64,000 nt of DNA from Taeniopygia guttata (taxonomy: Eukaryota > Chordata > Aves > Passeriformes > Estrildidae): the NCBI RefSeq assembly GCF_048771995.1, contig NC_133050.1:1872501-1936500 (forward strand). Direction: 5' to 3'. Positions within the stretch are counted from its first letter, which is position 1. Every line of letters starts with the position of its first letter. The position numbers were made by a program, and so were the translations under genes. The notes beneath the pieces were generated by a model, which worked only from the letters and a program-made list of their open reading frames with translations, made no database searches and had not been told where the DNA came from. Positions 1 to 11,628 of this stretch are shown here, piece by piece.

Positions 1-3000
1 ATTAGGAAGTATCCAGCTGTATTTCCTCTTCTTCCTTCTCTGTACATGCTGCTGTTTTGAGCACTCTGGCTTTCTGAGCTGCCTTACATGTCTTGATCCT
101 TTTCTGGATAACTAGAGGGATATCAGGATTAAATCCCGTCTCAGCTCTGAGGTCTGGCTTTTGAAGAGCCCCAGTCATCCTCTCCTGCTCATCTCATCCC
201 GGCCTTGATGGAAATATTCTGTCTTCATGGGATTGTTGTTCAACTTTGTGCATCCTGGAACTGCTTTTCAGTGAAAGTTTATGAGTCTGTGAAAGGTTTC
301 CTGGTGTGGGAATGCCAATCCTCAATCCTAATACTTGATGGGGGTTGCAGTTGCCTGAGTTGTGAAACCTCCTGAAAAACATTGTTTGTTCTTTTTTCCT
401 TAACTTTTCCTTGACTGTTTTCATCACAGATCAGGGAGTTTGGGGATGTCTTTTCGAAGGGAATTTTAATTAATCTCCTGTCTGGCATTTCAAAGGGGAA
501 CAGTGGCTTGTTTTTGTTAACCAGCACCTGCTTACAATCAAATTAGCCAACTGCCTTTAATTAATCATAATATATTCCAGGAGAGCAGAATAACAAGGGA
601 AGAAAAATCAAGTGGTGACAACTCTGTGACTGAACCTGGACTTCCCCTTTCCCAGGTGCAGGATTCTGGGCAGCCGTGTAACCAATTGCTGTCCACCTTG
701 AGCTCTGCCATGCAGTGCCTTGGGTTTCCTGGGAGGGAAAAACATCCAATCCCTCAGCTCCAGGTTCACACTTGTACAGTCACCTGCAAATCCAGAGGCC
801 AATGGGTATTTCTGCCTGTGGTTCGTGTGCCTGGGATTTGCACACTGGAGCTTTGATTTTGAAAGTTTGGGCAGCCTGGCTGCTCAGGGAGGGATCCCTC
901 TGGCTGGAAGGTCTCTGAACTCTCTCCTCCGTGTGAGGGGCTTGAATCTTGTTCTTTCCTTACCTCCTTATCTGCAGGTTTCTTGGTGGAGGCTTTTGCA
1001 TGGAGACAGGAGAGTATGGCAGGAATGCTGGAATTAAACAGTTATGTCCAGGGTCTGGTTTTGGGTAGTTGATTGATCCCTTAGCTGCTGGACCTTAAAA
1101 TTCTTTAAACTCCATGGCATCTCCTCTTACCAGTATGGGACTGAGACAACACTGAGCTTCTGGGCTTTTCCTGGGTTAGCAGAACAAACTATTGCACTTC
1201 TAACCTGTGCACATCAGCACTAACCCGAGGCTTCACCCCACTCATTACAAACATGAGGGGGTAGTTGCTTATACCTTTCAAAGAATTGGATGCCTCATAG
1301 GATTCTGGTTGTGAGCTTTTCTCAAAAGCATGGTGAGATGAGGTGTGCAGGACTCATTTCTTCAGAAGGGCAGGAGAAACCACTGAAGGCCTCCTTAGCC
1401 AGCAGTCTGACACAGATTTGCTTCTGAAGCTTTGTAATTTGTCCTTATTATGTTCTGTGTGTGATTTAATGAAAGCTTCTTTCTCTACTGTAATTGAGCT
1501 CTTAATCTCATCTGAAAAGCAGAGCACAATCCCTTCAGTGATGTTGTTTGAGGAACAGCCTGTTTGTGTTTCCTCTGCCATGGTGTTACTCATGGAGCTG
1601 CTCACTCCTTATTTAAGAGCAGAAAATAAACAGATTTCTCTGAGTCAAAAATACATTGGTTATGCCACACAGAGTAGGTTTGAACAGAAAACTCCTCCAC
1701 TGCTCGACTGAGCAAGCAAGATCTTCCCTGTCTCTGCAAAGAATATGAAGGAGTGAGTTTTCCTCAGTGAGCTCCTGAGGCCTCATGCAGGTGATGCTCA
1801 GCAAATGGCGCATGGGCATGGCAGCTGTCAGCAAAACAAGTGGCTCTGGGCAGGTAAAAGTTGGCAGGAGATAAGAGTGGAAAGTCAAAGTAACCGGTTG
1901 CTGAAAATCTTGTAAGAGGAATAATGACATTGGTGAAATTCCCTCCATCTGAAAGCTTCAAAAAGCATTTTTACAAAAATCCACAAAAATGTCCTGATTT
2001 TGATCAGTCTGATCTTCCTAAATAGTAATTTACAATCAGAATTAGGAGTTGACAGATACTATGAAGGCTCAGCAGAGGATTTTTCATTGTGACCTTAGTA
2101 CATATTTTTTACTGTGCTGTGGTTTGGAAGGAAGCCCCAAGCTCCAGCTGCAGCCTGGGGAGACCCTGTTGACCTAAACACTCCCCAGAGCTGCTGTGGG
2201 ACTGACCCAGAACCAGAATCTGTAGGGAACTGTGTAAAACACTTCCCACTAGAAAGCACTTGAAGCTTGATGGTGATGCACAGTTCCCAGCTCAGACCAC
2301 AGGCAGTGCCAGTAGTGACCAGTTTGTGCCAGCTCTGCACAGAACTGACGGCTGTGAGTGGGAGAGCTGTGGGATGAAGAGGCTGATGACTTTTGGGGCA
2401 CACAGAACCTTCCATCTCTACTGCTTTATCCACACTAGAGAGTGGAATTTCCTAGAGAAATTCCTGGAGAGTGGGAAGGATGAAGAGCAAAACATTCTCT
2501 GCCAGTGGATGCTGTGCTTGTTATAAACACATGAGTTACATCTTGTAGGAGTTCTTGCTGTCAATCCACAGGGATTCCAGGCTGAGATCTGCTCATCTCT
2601 GTCATTTGCCAGGGGAGTGAGGACCAGACTCTGCACCACACTTCCAGAGCTGGGGACGGTGGGTTGAATCACATCCAGAGACAGGATGAGGAATGGCTTG
2701 TGTTTTTTCTTGCCGTGCACAGCAGATATCCTAATTTAAAGCTGTGCTGTCTTCCCAGATTCTGCTTCTTCCTCTGAGAAGACCCATTCATTTTGACCCT
2801 GTTCCTTCCACCCATCCCACTATAGATTTCCAGTGCTGGAGTAATTGGCACTACTGGATGAACCTTCGATGTGATGAGCAGTGGATTTTTGTAGTCAACA
2901 TGCCAAATAAAAGTGCCACAAATAAAAGATCAATGACTTCTTTCCTGGAGAAGAAATTAAGGTAAAATCTTTTCATGCTATAGACTGAGTGTACAAAGCT

Positions 3001-4215
3001 AAAGAGGTAGAAGATGGAAATGAGACTGTCTCCTGAGAGGAGTAAATTTGTCAATTTAGCAAATTAGAGAGAATATGCTTTCACCTTGGAAGTAGTCAGG
3101 TACCAAAATGATGCCACTTTGAGTAGGCAGGGCTGGGATGGGAATTGCTCCTGTGGGCTTTGACAGATCTATTCACACAAGGGCCCATTTGCTGGTGCCA
3201 GCCCTGGAAGCAGGGCCTGGAGAGACAGCTGGTCAAGGACAATTTCTCTGACTGATTTTACAGCACGTTTGACAGAGCATTCCATTCTCTTTGCACCCTG
3301 TGGATGGTGTCCTGGATGAGCCTGCCCTGCCACACGCTGCCTGTGTGGTGGCACTGAGGTGGCTTTCATGAGGCACCCGGGCCTGCAAGGGCCCTGTGCC
3401 CTCAGCCAAAGCTGTGGCAGGTCAGAGGGAATTTAATGAGTTATTCAGCAGCATCAAAGGCCCTGTGAGAAGTAATTAGTGCTGTGAGATGAAATCAGAG
3501 CATTTAATGCTTTTTGGCAGAGGATCAGGTGCTGCTGCAGAAACTCCCACCCAGAGTGTGGCAGCCCAAGGCCTCAGGGAGAGGGATGAGGCCTGACCCA
3601 GCTTTTTGTCCAAAATCAGCCCAAAACACATTCCCTCCTTATGCAAGTAACTTCATTTTGGTGCCTTCTGCCAGAAACAGGGCAAAAATTGGGAGAGGGG
3701 GAACACCAGCCCTGAAATGCTGAGGAAAAAGAGTTCTGTTCCTCAGGGCTGCTGTGGAGGGGGTCAGAGGCAGCGTGTGCCAACGGGTGAGTCCCTTCTG
3801 CATCTGCTAACGTGCTCCAGATTTTATTTAATTAATTAGCAGCAGGGGGAGAATGTGTAATCAGAGAGTGCTGCTGGAGTAACAGGAAATAAGACGTTCT
3901 CGGGTGCTGGAGCTGCTCTCAGGTGCTCCTGGCTCTGCTCGGCAAGGTGACAGGGCAGTGACTCAGAGGAGGAGCAGGAGCAGCTGCTGGCACCCTGCCT
4001 GCTCAACACTCGGATTTGCTGCTCCCCAGCACGGACCTCAGGTCCCTGCAGCAGCTTTCCATCCAGGAGTGGTGTGCAAAGGGCTGGTGAGCCCCTGGGA
4101 TGTGATGAGCTGAATTTTCCACATCAGCCCTACCTTGCTGTGTTATTTCCTCCCCTAGCGAGAGAATGTGCTGGGATCACTTTCAGGGGGGCTATTAATA
4201 AGTAAAACACTGCAG
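1..4215. other. No gene recognised; left edge of window
   Basis: Only short open frames with no start context, splice pattern or family resemblance are seen on either strand. No CR1 tail, LTR or tandem repeat was recognised here. Probably intergenic or intronic unique sequence. Confidence 0.5.
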
Positions 4216-4497
4216 TGCAGACAATGCACTGCACCTTCCCCTGCTGGTGTCCAGCCTGGATCAGGGCAGGTTGGATGCCACATGGGATCCATCCTTTGCC
4301 ATGCCATGCGATCCTCCATGCAGTAGGGATAACAAGCCCAGCACTGGGGAACCCCAGGTGCTGCAGCAGTGATATTTTTGGGAGAAACACGGAGCTGTGC
4401 ATGGCCAGCTTGAAGTCTGCAGTGGTGTGAGCACCAGGCCTGCCATGCTGAGCCCAGGGCCACAAACAGTGCTCACCATGGCTGGGACACTGAGTCA
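4216..4497. repeat. Duplicated block A, copy 1
   Basis: This stretch reappears nearly base for base at 11335-11616 (constant offset of 7119). Only a few substitutions and a small indel separate the two, such as the tandem GTG in GTGGTGTGAGCACC here against GTGGTGCTCACACC there. In copy 1 it is followed by a CR1 tail. In copy 2 it runs directly into block B. No coding function is seen. Confidence 0.85.
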
Positions 4498-4499
4498 AG

Positions 4500-4786
4500 G
4501 AGCTTTGCAAGAATTGTTTAGCTTGGAAAAGCTCTCAAAGCTCATGGAGTCCAACCATTCCCGCAGCAGTGCCAAGCTCACCACTGAACCATGTCCCCAG
4601 GTGCCACATCCACACTTCCTTTAAATGCCTCCAGAGATGGTTACTCCAGTGCCCTGGGCAGCCTGTGCCACTGCTGGACAGCTCTTTGGTGAGGAAATTT
4701 TCCTAATATCCAATCTGAGCCTCCACTGGTGCAACTTGAGGCTGTTTCCTCTTGTCCTGTTGGTTGTTACCTGGGAGAAGACTCTG
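4500..4786 (-). mobile_element. CR1 LINE 3' tail (antisense)
   Basis: The strand as given reads like the reverse complement of a bird CR1 tail: a GGAGTCCAACC-type segment, then CACCACTGAACCATGTCC, CCTCCAGAGATGG, CCTGGGCAGCCTGTGCC, CCTAATATCCAATCTGAGCC and CAACTTGAGGCTGTTTCCTC. It is 5'-truncated, as usual for CR1, and clearly diverged, so old. It ends against a CA microsatellite. It has no counterpart between blocks A and B in copy 2. Confidence 0.85.
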
Positions 4787-4787
4787 T

Positions 4788-4833
<46 letters not shown>
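4787..4833. repeat. (CA)n microsatellite
   Basis: About 22 uninterrupted CA units directly adjoin the CR1 tail. Open frames crossing it (poly His-Thr or poly Cys-Val) are artefacts. Confidence 0.97.
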
Positions 4834-4836
<3 letters not shown>

Positions 4837-6277
4837 GACAGAGGGACAGATGGGCACAAGGCATGGGAATTCCCTTTGACTCCTCAAGCACAAACCTAGG
4901 GGGATGGTCCTATTTTTTTTGCATAGCAGGTAAAAACTGAAGCAGTGAGCTGTATCCTAACCAGGTAGATGCGGGTAGAAAGATGCTTTGAAAGGGGATA
5001 AAACTTGCTGCCAGGCTTTCCTCCATGAGCAAGTCCAATTTATTTCTCTCTTCCTAATTTTTTTTTTCTTTTGGTTCTGTGTTATTCCTCCGTGGTCAGG
5101 AGGCTGCAGGCATTTAATTTTTTTTTCAAGTTACCTTCTGTACTTCCTGTGGGAGAGAAACCAGTGGCAAGTTCTTTAATTTCTTAGAGTTTCAGGCATG
5201 TGTCATGTAGCTGTGCTGCACCCCGGGGGCCAGGCTCTGCCTCTCCTTGCTCCTGTTGGTGCTGACAAACTGTCCTCTGAGATTTTTTTTTGTAAACTAC
5301 CTCTGACCAGCTTCCACTTTGCTTTAAAAATTCAGCACCACGTTTGTGGCTGAAAAGGTCCCAGGAGCTGGGGAGAAGGATTTGAGATGCAATTTGCATC
5401 ACAGAGTTGTTACAGTGGGGAAAATGTTGCATCCCTCCTGTGTCTGGAGCTGCTAATCTTGTTCTGAACATTGAAAACCTCTCAGCTTCCCTCATTGTAC
5501 CTAAATTTGATTACTGCTTTGATTTCACACCTCTTTCATGCAGGCTTTTCCTCTCTCCTTGGCTGGAATTGTCAGGCCTGAGAAGAGAAATTTTGTTGAG
5601 CCTTGGGACAGTTCCCATCCTCTCTCCCAATGCTGCTTGTAATGATCTTGGGAACCTGAGCATGAGGGAAACTGGGAGGAGTTTAGTGAGAGGCAAAGTA
5701 AGGCACAGAGGTGAAAGTAAAAGTGCAGAGTCTGGGTTACCAGAGTCTGCTGTGTTGTGGGGATCTGGGCCATGCAAAGTCATGTTTTCCTCTGTGAATG
5801 GCCAATTCCTTCTGTATCTCCTGAAATTCCTGTGCACCTGGGCTGGTGCTGGAAGTGCAGCCACACAAAGTCCCCACAGAGCTGTGTGGGACCCCGTGGG
5901 AATCATTTATTTGCTGCTTTTGATGAAAAGCTGTGACAGCTCTCTGCAGGTTGGTGCTAATTAGAGATGTTCTGTCAGGTTCAGATGTTTTGGTGCCCGA
6001 GCAGGGAGTGCAGAACAGGGATGACAAGCGCTGACATTTGCTGTGCAAGAAAGTCCAAGGGACAAACTTGTGCCAATGAACGTCACACCTTTAACTAGGA
6101 GGATCAATTTGTGTTGTGCATGTCCCAGAGTCTGGTGACAGAGGGGGCTTCCAAAGGAAATCTCGGTCCATGTAGGACCGAGGCCCCTGTGCTGAGGCTG
6201 CCTCCAGGCTGGTCCAGCCCCTCAGGGTGCCCAGGAACAGGGGCTGCCCACAGCCCAGTGCACCTCGCTGGCCCTGC
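4834..6277. other. Unannotated spacer inside copy 1
   Basis: No exon or mobile element is recognised with confidence. An open frame at 5407-5964 (185 codons, plus strand) shows no family resemblance, splice framing or start context. The stretch is absent from duplication copy 2. Confidence 0.4.
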
Positions 6278-6690
6278 TGTTAGCGTTCCGGAACACACAT
6301 AATCACAGCATTTGATTATATGCAGGTGCTTTTACTAAGAGCTCTGGGAGTCAGGGGTACAGACCCAAATCTGACTCTGACATGGCTTTCGAGCTGAACG
6401 CATTTTATATTCTATCGTTGTATAATTTACACATTAATTATTCAACATATATTGTTCTATTATATACATTGACATGAGTTTCTCGTGATCTTTCTTAGGG
6501 CCCTGACCACAGTTTCTCATGTTTATTCTTATGATTAAACAGTAATTATATTTAATTACTAAACAATCATCATATCTAAAAATTATATAATTTATCATCT
6601 ACTAGCTACACAGGTGCAGTTCTAGCAAGTACAAGTTCTTCATGTACTTAGGGTACTTATTTTTCCAGGGCCTAATAAGCTTATTTTTCC
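6278..6690 (-). mobile_element. ERV-type LTR, probably solo (antisense)
   Basis: An AT-rich block starts TGTTAGCGTTCC and contains features expected of a reversed passerine ERV LTR. In the minus direction it has an AAGAATAAACATGAG polyadenylation-like site, a long AT-rich U3-like zone, and an end in AACGCTAACA. No adjoining retroviral coding sequence was recognised, so a solo LTR is the simplest reading. Outer boundary and age are uncertain. It lies in the interval missing from duplication copy 2. Confidence 0.55.
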
Positions 6691-7039
6691 TGTTAACCCT
6701 AAATCCCTATGATTTTAAAACCCTTTTACTATCACTGGGGCTATCCAGGCAAGAGCCATGGATGAGGCTGTGCAGGACCACGCAGGCTCAGTCCTGCTCC
6801 AAGATGGTATCCCATGGGACAGGGCACGCTGGGATTTGCCCCTGCAGCTCCCCAGTGTGTCCAGAGAGACTGCAAGGAGACAGTGACCTCTGTCAGTGGG
6901 ACCCCTCTGTGCAGGTACCCCCACTCCTGGGGTGGCTGTGCCAGCTCCCCCATGAACTTCCCGCCCTGGGAACCTGGAGCAAGCGGAAAACACAACTTTG
7001 CCAATGCTGCCTGTGCCTGAAGCAAATGGAAAGAGAGCT

Positions 7040-7917
7040 GGGGTGTGAAAAATCAGGGTTGTTTATTTACAGAAGAACAGCAATGAAAACACAGAGCACA
7101 TTGACTTTTGTAAGAATATTTGTAATAACAACAATTTATTGAACGTATATACCTAAGAACATTTCTAACAACAATATTTGAAACGTATTTACAGAAGACA
7201 AAACGAAGCCCTAAAACCTATATCCTAAAGAGAACAACAAACTCTAAAACTATGTACAAAAGGGTGCCATCTCTGTGCGGGATCTCCATCAGTCCTGGAA
7301 GAAAAGCAGGTGCCATGGTCACTCCAGTCAGGCACAGAGGGCTCTTCCGTGTGTCCCCAGGCTGGCACAGTGGGACCCTGCTGCCAGAGCTGAGGCTGGC
7401 TGGGTCTGGGGGCTGGGCCCCAGGCACTGGGATGGGGCTTGTGTGGCCGGAGCAGGGACCACCCAGCCCAGCCCCAGCCTGGCTGCAGGGAACCCACTCG
7501 TCCTGTGGGGACCACGTACCTGTCCTGCTGCTGGCATCGGTCTTCATCCCAGGACCATGGCCTCCTCTTCATCTTTCTCATCAATTTCCATGTCCTCGGT
7601 GCACTCTTCCATTTCCACGTCCATCTCCTCTTCCACATCCACCTCCATCTCTTCCGCTTCAGTGTGTTCTCCATCCACTTCCATCTTCTCCTCTGTATCA
7701 ATTGGTGTGTCCACCTCCATCTCTTCCTCTCTGTCTGCGACAGCCTGTAGAGGTAGCAAAACCTCAGAGTGGGGTCCCTGTCCCACCCCATCCCCCCAGA
7801 ACTCCAGCCCACCCGGGCAGCTGGGGGGATCCACCTCCATGGAATGGCACCGTACCTTTCTCAGGACAAAGGTGAGCATCCTGCAGGGATGGATGACACA
7901 ATCCAGGCCTTCAGCAG
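7040..7917 (-). CDS. 3' end of an acidic MEVD-rich gene, copy 1
   Basis: Three minus-strand exons are supported. The first, 7917-7856 (62 nt), has acceptor TTTCCATAG and donor AAG/GTACGG. The second, 7744-7520, has acceptor CTCTACAG and donor CAG/GTACGT. The last, 7294 to about 7040, has acceptor TTTTCTTCCAG and an AATAAA signal near 7060. The frame entering in phase 1 reads AEGLDCVIHPCRMLTFVLRK, then AVADREEEMEVDTPIDTEEK and further Glu/Asp/Met-rich motifs (EEMEVDVEEEMDVEMEE), ending MVLG at a TGA at 7546-7544. The last exon is then 3' UTR. Upstream exons were not found, so this could be a gene end, a partial duplicate or a pseudogene fragment. The family is not recognised. The acidic tail suggests a nuclear or chromatin-associated protein only by analogy. 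Confidence 0.5.
7059..7070 (-). terminator. Polyadenylation signal, acidic-tail gene copy 1
   Basis: On the minus strand TGTAAATAAACAACC holds an AATAAA hexamer. It lies in an AT-rich 3' UTR-like stretch about 225 bases past the last acceptor. The same site is conserved in copy 2 near 11876-11887. Confidence 0.6.
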
Positions 7918-8338
7918 CTATGGAAACTGATGATGGGGGTATCCGGGGGCAGGAACAAGAAGGGTGGCAGGAGCGGGCAGGAGCAGCGTGCAGGGTGTGC
8001 TGACCCCAGGGCCAACAGTTGTGTTGTGCTGCTTGCTGGGTGCTGGCAGTTCCAGGTGGGACATGGATTGTGACGTGACAGTTGAGCTAGAGAGCCTTTG
8101 GTTCCATGCTTAGCAACGTTCCCCCAGACCATGGTGCTCAGAGCCCTGTTCCCAAGGATGGGGCATCCACAGCCTGGGCCAGTGCCTCAGCAGCCTCAGT
8201 GGGAAAGAGCAGCTTCCTGAGATCCAACCTCAATCAGCCTCCTGCAGCTGAAAGCCATCGCCCCTTGTGCTGTTGCCACAGGCCCTGTTGAACACTCTGA
8301 ACACTCTGTCCCAGCCTTTCTTGTGGGACCCTTGCAGT

Positions 8339-9854
8339 CCTGCATCAGGAACTGAGCGATGGAAGCTTTAGGCCCAGGTTTGCCTCTAAATGTACAAAAT
8401 TAATAACAGTGGAGGGGAAGATGGTGGGACACTGGTTCTGCTCTAACTGGTGAATATTTTCTTTTTTTTTTTTTTCTTCTTTTCTCTCATGCTGATGCAG
8501 GTTGAAATGAAGCTTGGCACAATATCCATTTTCTTCTCCATTTCTGATACACGGAACAAAGTCTGGGCAAGCTGATGTTGCAGAGGAAAATCTGCAAATG
8601 TACTGGTTATCCTGAGCCTGGAGGATGAAGTTAAAGCCAGCCAAAAGCAATTTCTGGAAAGTCAAGCCTGGTGTACATTTTCTTGAGTTTGGCTATGCCA
8701 AGTTCACCTCTCACTTATAAAAAAGCAAACAAAAAACTCAAAGCAAAACAGACAAAAACCCAAACAAACAAACCCACACAAACCAATCAAACCAATGGAT
8801 TAAAGAAACCCAAATAAAACCAAAGGGAATGAGGAGTTAGTATTAGTTGTGAGGATATCACAGCAGGCAAATGGCTGCTTCCCACCATAAAAAACCACAG
8901 AAAACAGCTGCTCCAAAATATACCCAACAGGAGAACCATAAAAGTGATACAGAGCAACTTTGGGGGCAGCTCCCCATTAAGGTGAAGGATGAGCACACAG
9001 TGGTACAGCTCCAGCATTCCCCACCCTCCAGGCTGCTCTTTGCTCCTGATGAAAGACCCTTGCAGGTCTGTGGCCCCTCTCAGTGCATTATAAATCATTC
9101 CCGCAGCTCTCAGTTGAGCCACTGGCATTTCCAGAGCAAGATCCAGGCACAATCCTACTGCCTGCTGAGCCTCTCTGGGAGATCCTGAGCATCTTCCTGC
9201 CTAGAGCCACAAAAGAGCTCAGGCTCTCCCTGACTGGGTTTTCAGGGGAGGTTTCCATATCCCTGTGAGATGTGTTCACCCCTCAACACATCTGATTTTA
9301 TGTACAATGATGTGTTTGGGTTCCTTCCCTACTCCTGTGTGCCAGTGCGAAGTCACCCATGTGAATGGAGGGTATTGTGAGCAGGAAAATGCATTCCTGG
9401 GTTGCTTTTTTGCTTCACTGTCACTCAGCTGAACAGGGTCCTTTTCTTAGAGGGACTTACAAGAATGGGTAGGAATTTTGGCTCTGAGAGGAGCAGAAAG
9501 CACATTTTCTGCACCACATTCCCAACAGATGCTGTTTCCCTGGCAAAACAGTGACTGTCATTCATGTTCCTGGGAAGACTGTAAAGAGCCATTCAGAGAT
9601 GACAGGTCCACCTGGCCTTTGGCTTTGTGTACCTCATTTCACATGCCCAGTTTCAAGGGCCATGAAAAGAGGCCACCTTTTGCCCTGGCAGTGCTGATCC
9701 CTCCTGCTGATGCCCTCCCTCAGCATGGGAGGAATGCAGAGCTGGTCTCAGAGAACCACAGGGCTTGAGGGTTCCTGTGTCATTTCCGTGTGTTGGTAAC
9801 CATTCTTGAACCACCTAATTCTTGTCTCTTCTTTATTGAACTCTGGTTGGTTTC
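8339..9854. other. Unique spacer with A/C-rich low complexity
   Basis: No gene is recognised. Around 8717-8825 there is an A-rich, AAAC/AAACC-type low-complexity stretch. The rest is unremarkable single-copy-looking DNA. Confidence 0.5.
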
Positions 9855-10222
9855 TGGAATTGGTGAAGGATGTGGAGCTGCTGGAGCCACTCCAGGGAGA
9901 CCTTTGAGCTCCTTCCAATGCCTGAAGGTGCTTGAGGAGACCTGGAGAGGGACTTTGGAAAAGGCTCTAGAGGGAGAGAACAAGGGGGAATGGGTTCAGC
10001 CTGACAAAGGACAGGTTTAGAAGGAGAGTGGGAAGAAATTATATTCTGTGAGGTTGGAAAGAGCCTGGAACAGACTGACCAGAGAAGCTGTGGCAGCTCC
10101 ATCCCAGACCAATTGGACAGGGCTTGAAGCAACCTGGCATAGTGGAAGGCAGGGGGCATGGAATGAGATGGTCATTAGTTCCTTCCTAAGCCAAACCATG
10201 CTAGGATTCTATGAGTGGGCTG
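9855..10222 (+). mobile_element. Diverged CR1 LINE 3' tail
   Basis: Sense-strand CR1 signatures are present but eroded: TCCTTCCAATGCCTGAAGG, GACAAAGGACAGG, GAAGAAATTATATTCTGTGAGG, CAGAGAAGCTGTGGCAGC, GGGCTTGAAGCAACCTGG, and a terminal CTAGGATTCTATGA. An old insertion. Confidence 0.75.
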
Positions 10223-11334
10223 CTGAACTTGGCCAAAAGAAGAGCTACATTGCTGAGGTGAAGTGAGAAGGGGGATTAGAGCCACCTGTGTTTGCCCTTT
10301 AAATCCCTTCCAACATCAATTCTGGGCTCTGTCTCTGGGTATGGCCACAAAGGAGCCTTTGTTGTTCTTCAGTTGGGCTGAAATCTAAATCTCAGCGAGT
10401 GCAGCTCAGAGGGTGACACGTGCTGCCGCTGGGGCCACTGTGTGGACTTGTTTTCAGAAAAATGGGAGATGCAGAGGAGAGAGAGGTTCCTGGATACAGT
10501 AACTCTACCTACACCTGGAACTGAGGCATCTGCCCAGGGATTTCGTATTCACCGACTGGAAGGAAATCAAATCAGGGCTTGCTAATTTTCATGAAGTCAA
10601 ACACCTGGGATTCACTTCAGACTTGCATTTTCCTGGAAGAATTCAACACAAGCGCTGTATATTTATACACAGGCACTGGACTTTTCTGTTGTTTGATGAG
10701 ACTACAATTTGTCTTCCTCTTGTGGTTCCTGCAATCCTTCCTCTCCTGAGGTTTGCAGTTGAATTACCAACCTCTACCCCAGGAATATTCATCTGTCATA
10801 TTTTGGATATTGTTGTTCCTCAAAGGAAAGCAAACAATGCGATTTGAAGCCAGGCCTCTTCCCAGGAAGATTTGATTGGAACCAAGTCCTGCCTCAAATC
10901 CAATCTCATCTCCATTGTTGTGTATGTCTATTAATTTTCCCATCATTGCTTTTCCATTTCTTATTACTATGCAGCTCAGTCTTGAACACCATCATTCAGA
11001 ACGACACAGAAGTCACATACTGCTGCTTCCCTATTCCTATCTGCTTGTTACCTAATCCCAGCCAGCTCTCTATTGAACATCTGCTTTTACCTGGGCTGAC
11101 AGGTGTGTGTTTTAGCAGAAAATACTGCAAATCAGGGATGCAGAATTTCTCCTTGCTCTGTGAATCTGATCAGGGTCCTTCCAATGTGTCACTGAACATG
11201 TGAATTCTCCCTTTCTCCCAACAACCCCCAGTGCTGGTTTTGGCTAAGATAAATCAGACAGCGCTGTTTGGAGTCACTCCCCACCTGCTTTTCCATCTCA
11301 TGCAGTGGCTGGGGTAGGATGGCTGGTTGGGTTG
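10223..11334. other. Spacer, nothing recognised
   Basis: No exon, RNA gene or repeat could be identified on either strand. The open frame at 10844-11203 lacks any supporting signal. Confidence 0.45.
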
Positions 11335-11616
11335 TGCAGACATTGCACTGCACCTTCCCCTGCTGGTGCCCAGCCTGGATCAGGGCAGGTTGGATGCCAC
11401 ATGGGATCCATCCTTTGCCATGCCATGCGATCCTCCATGCAGTAGGGATAACAAGCCCAGCACTGGGGAACTCCAGGTGCTGCAGCAGTGATATTTTTGG
11501 GAGAAACACGGAGCTGTGCATGGCCAGCTTGAAGTCTGCAGTGGTGCTCACACCAGGCCTGCCATGCTGAGCCCAGGGCCACAAGCAGTGCTCACCCTGG
11601 CTGGGACATTGAGTCC
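11335..11616. repeat. Duplicated block A, copy 2
   Basis: Near-identical to 4216-4497. Unlike copy 1 it continues without interruption into block B. Confidence 0.85.
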
Positions 11617-11628
11617 CAACATGGGATC

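Larger units (their letters stand above)
6812..8338. repeat. Duplicated block B, copy 1
   Basis: About 1.5 kb is repeated at 11629-13155 with a constant offset of 4817 and very few differences, so the copies are recent. Homology starts at the GGGCACGCTGGGATTTGCCC segment and stops sharply at GGGACCCTTGCAG, after which the sequences are unrelated. It contains the minus-strand acidic-tail gene end. Confidence 0.92.

Noticed and set aside
4787-4833. Poly His-Thr or Cys-Val coding stretch
   Set aside because: Plain CA microsatellite next to a CR1 tail.
7275-8003. Plus-strand 242-codon Ser-rich open frame (and its copy at 12092-12820)
   Set aside because: It runs through acceptor and donor sites and the 3' UTR of the minus-strand gene. 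Its Ser/Ile/Thr bias is the mirror of the acidic repeat.
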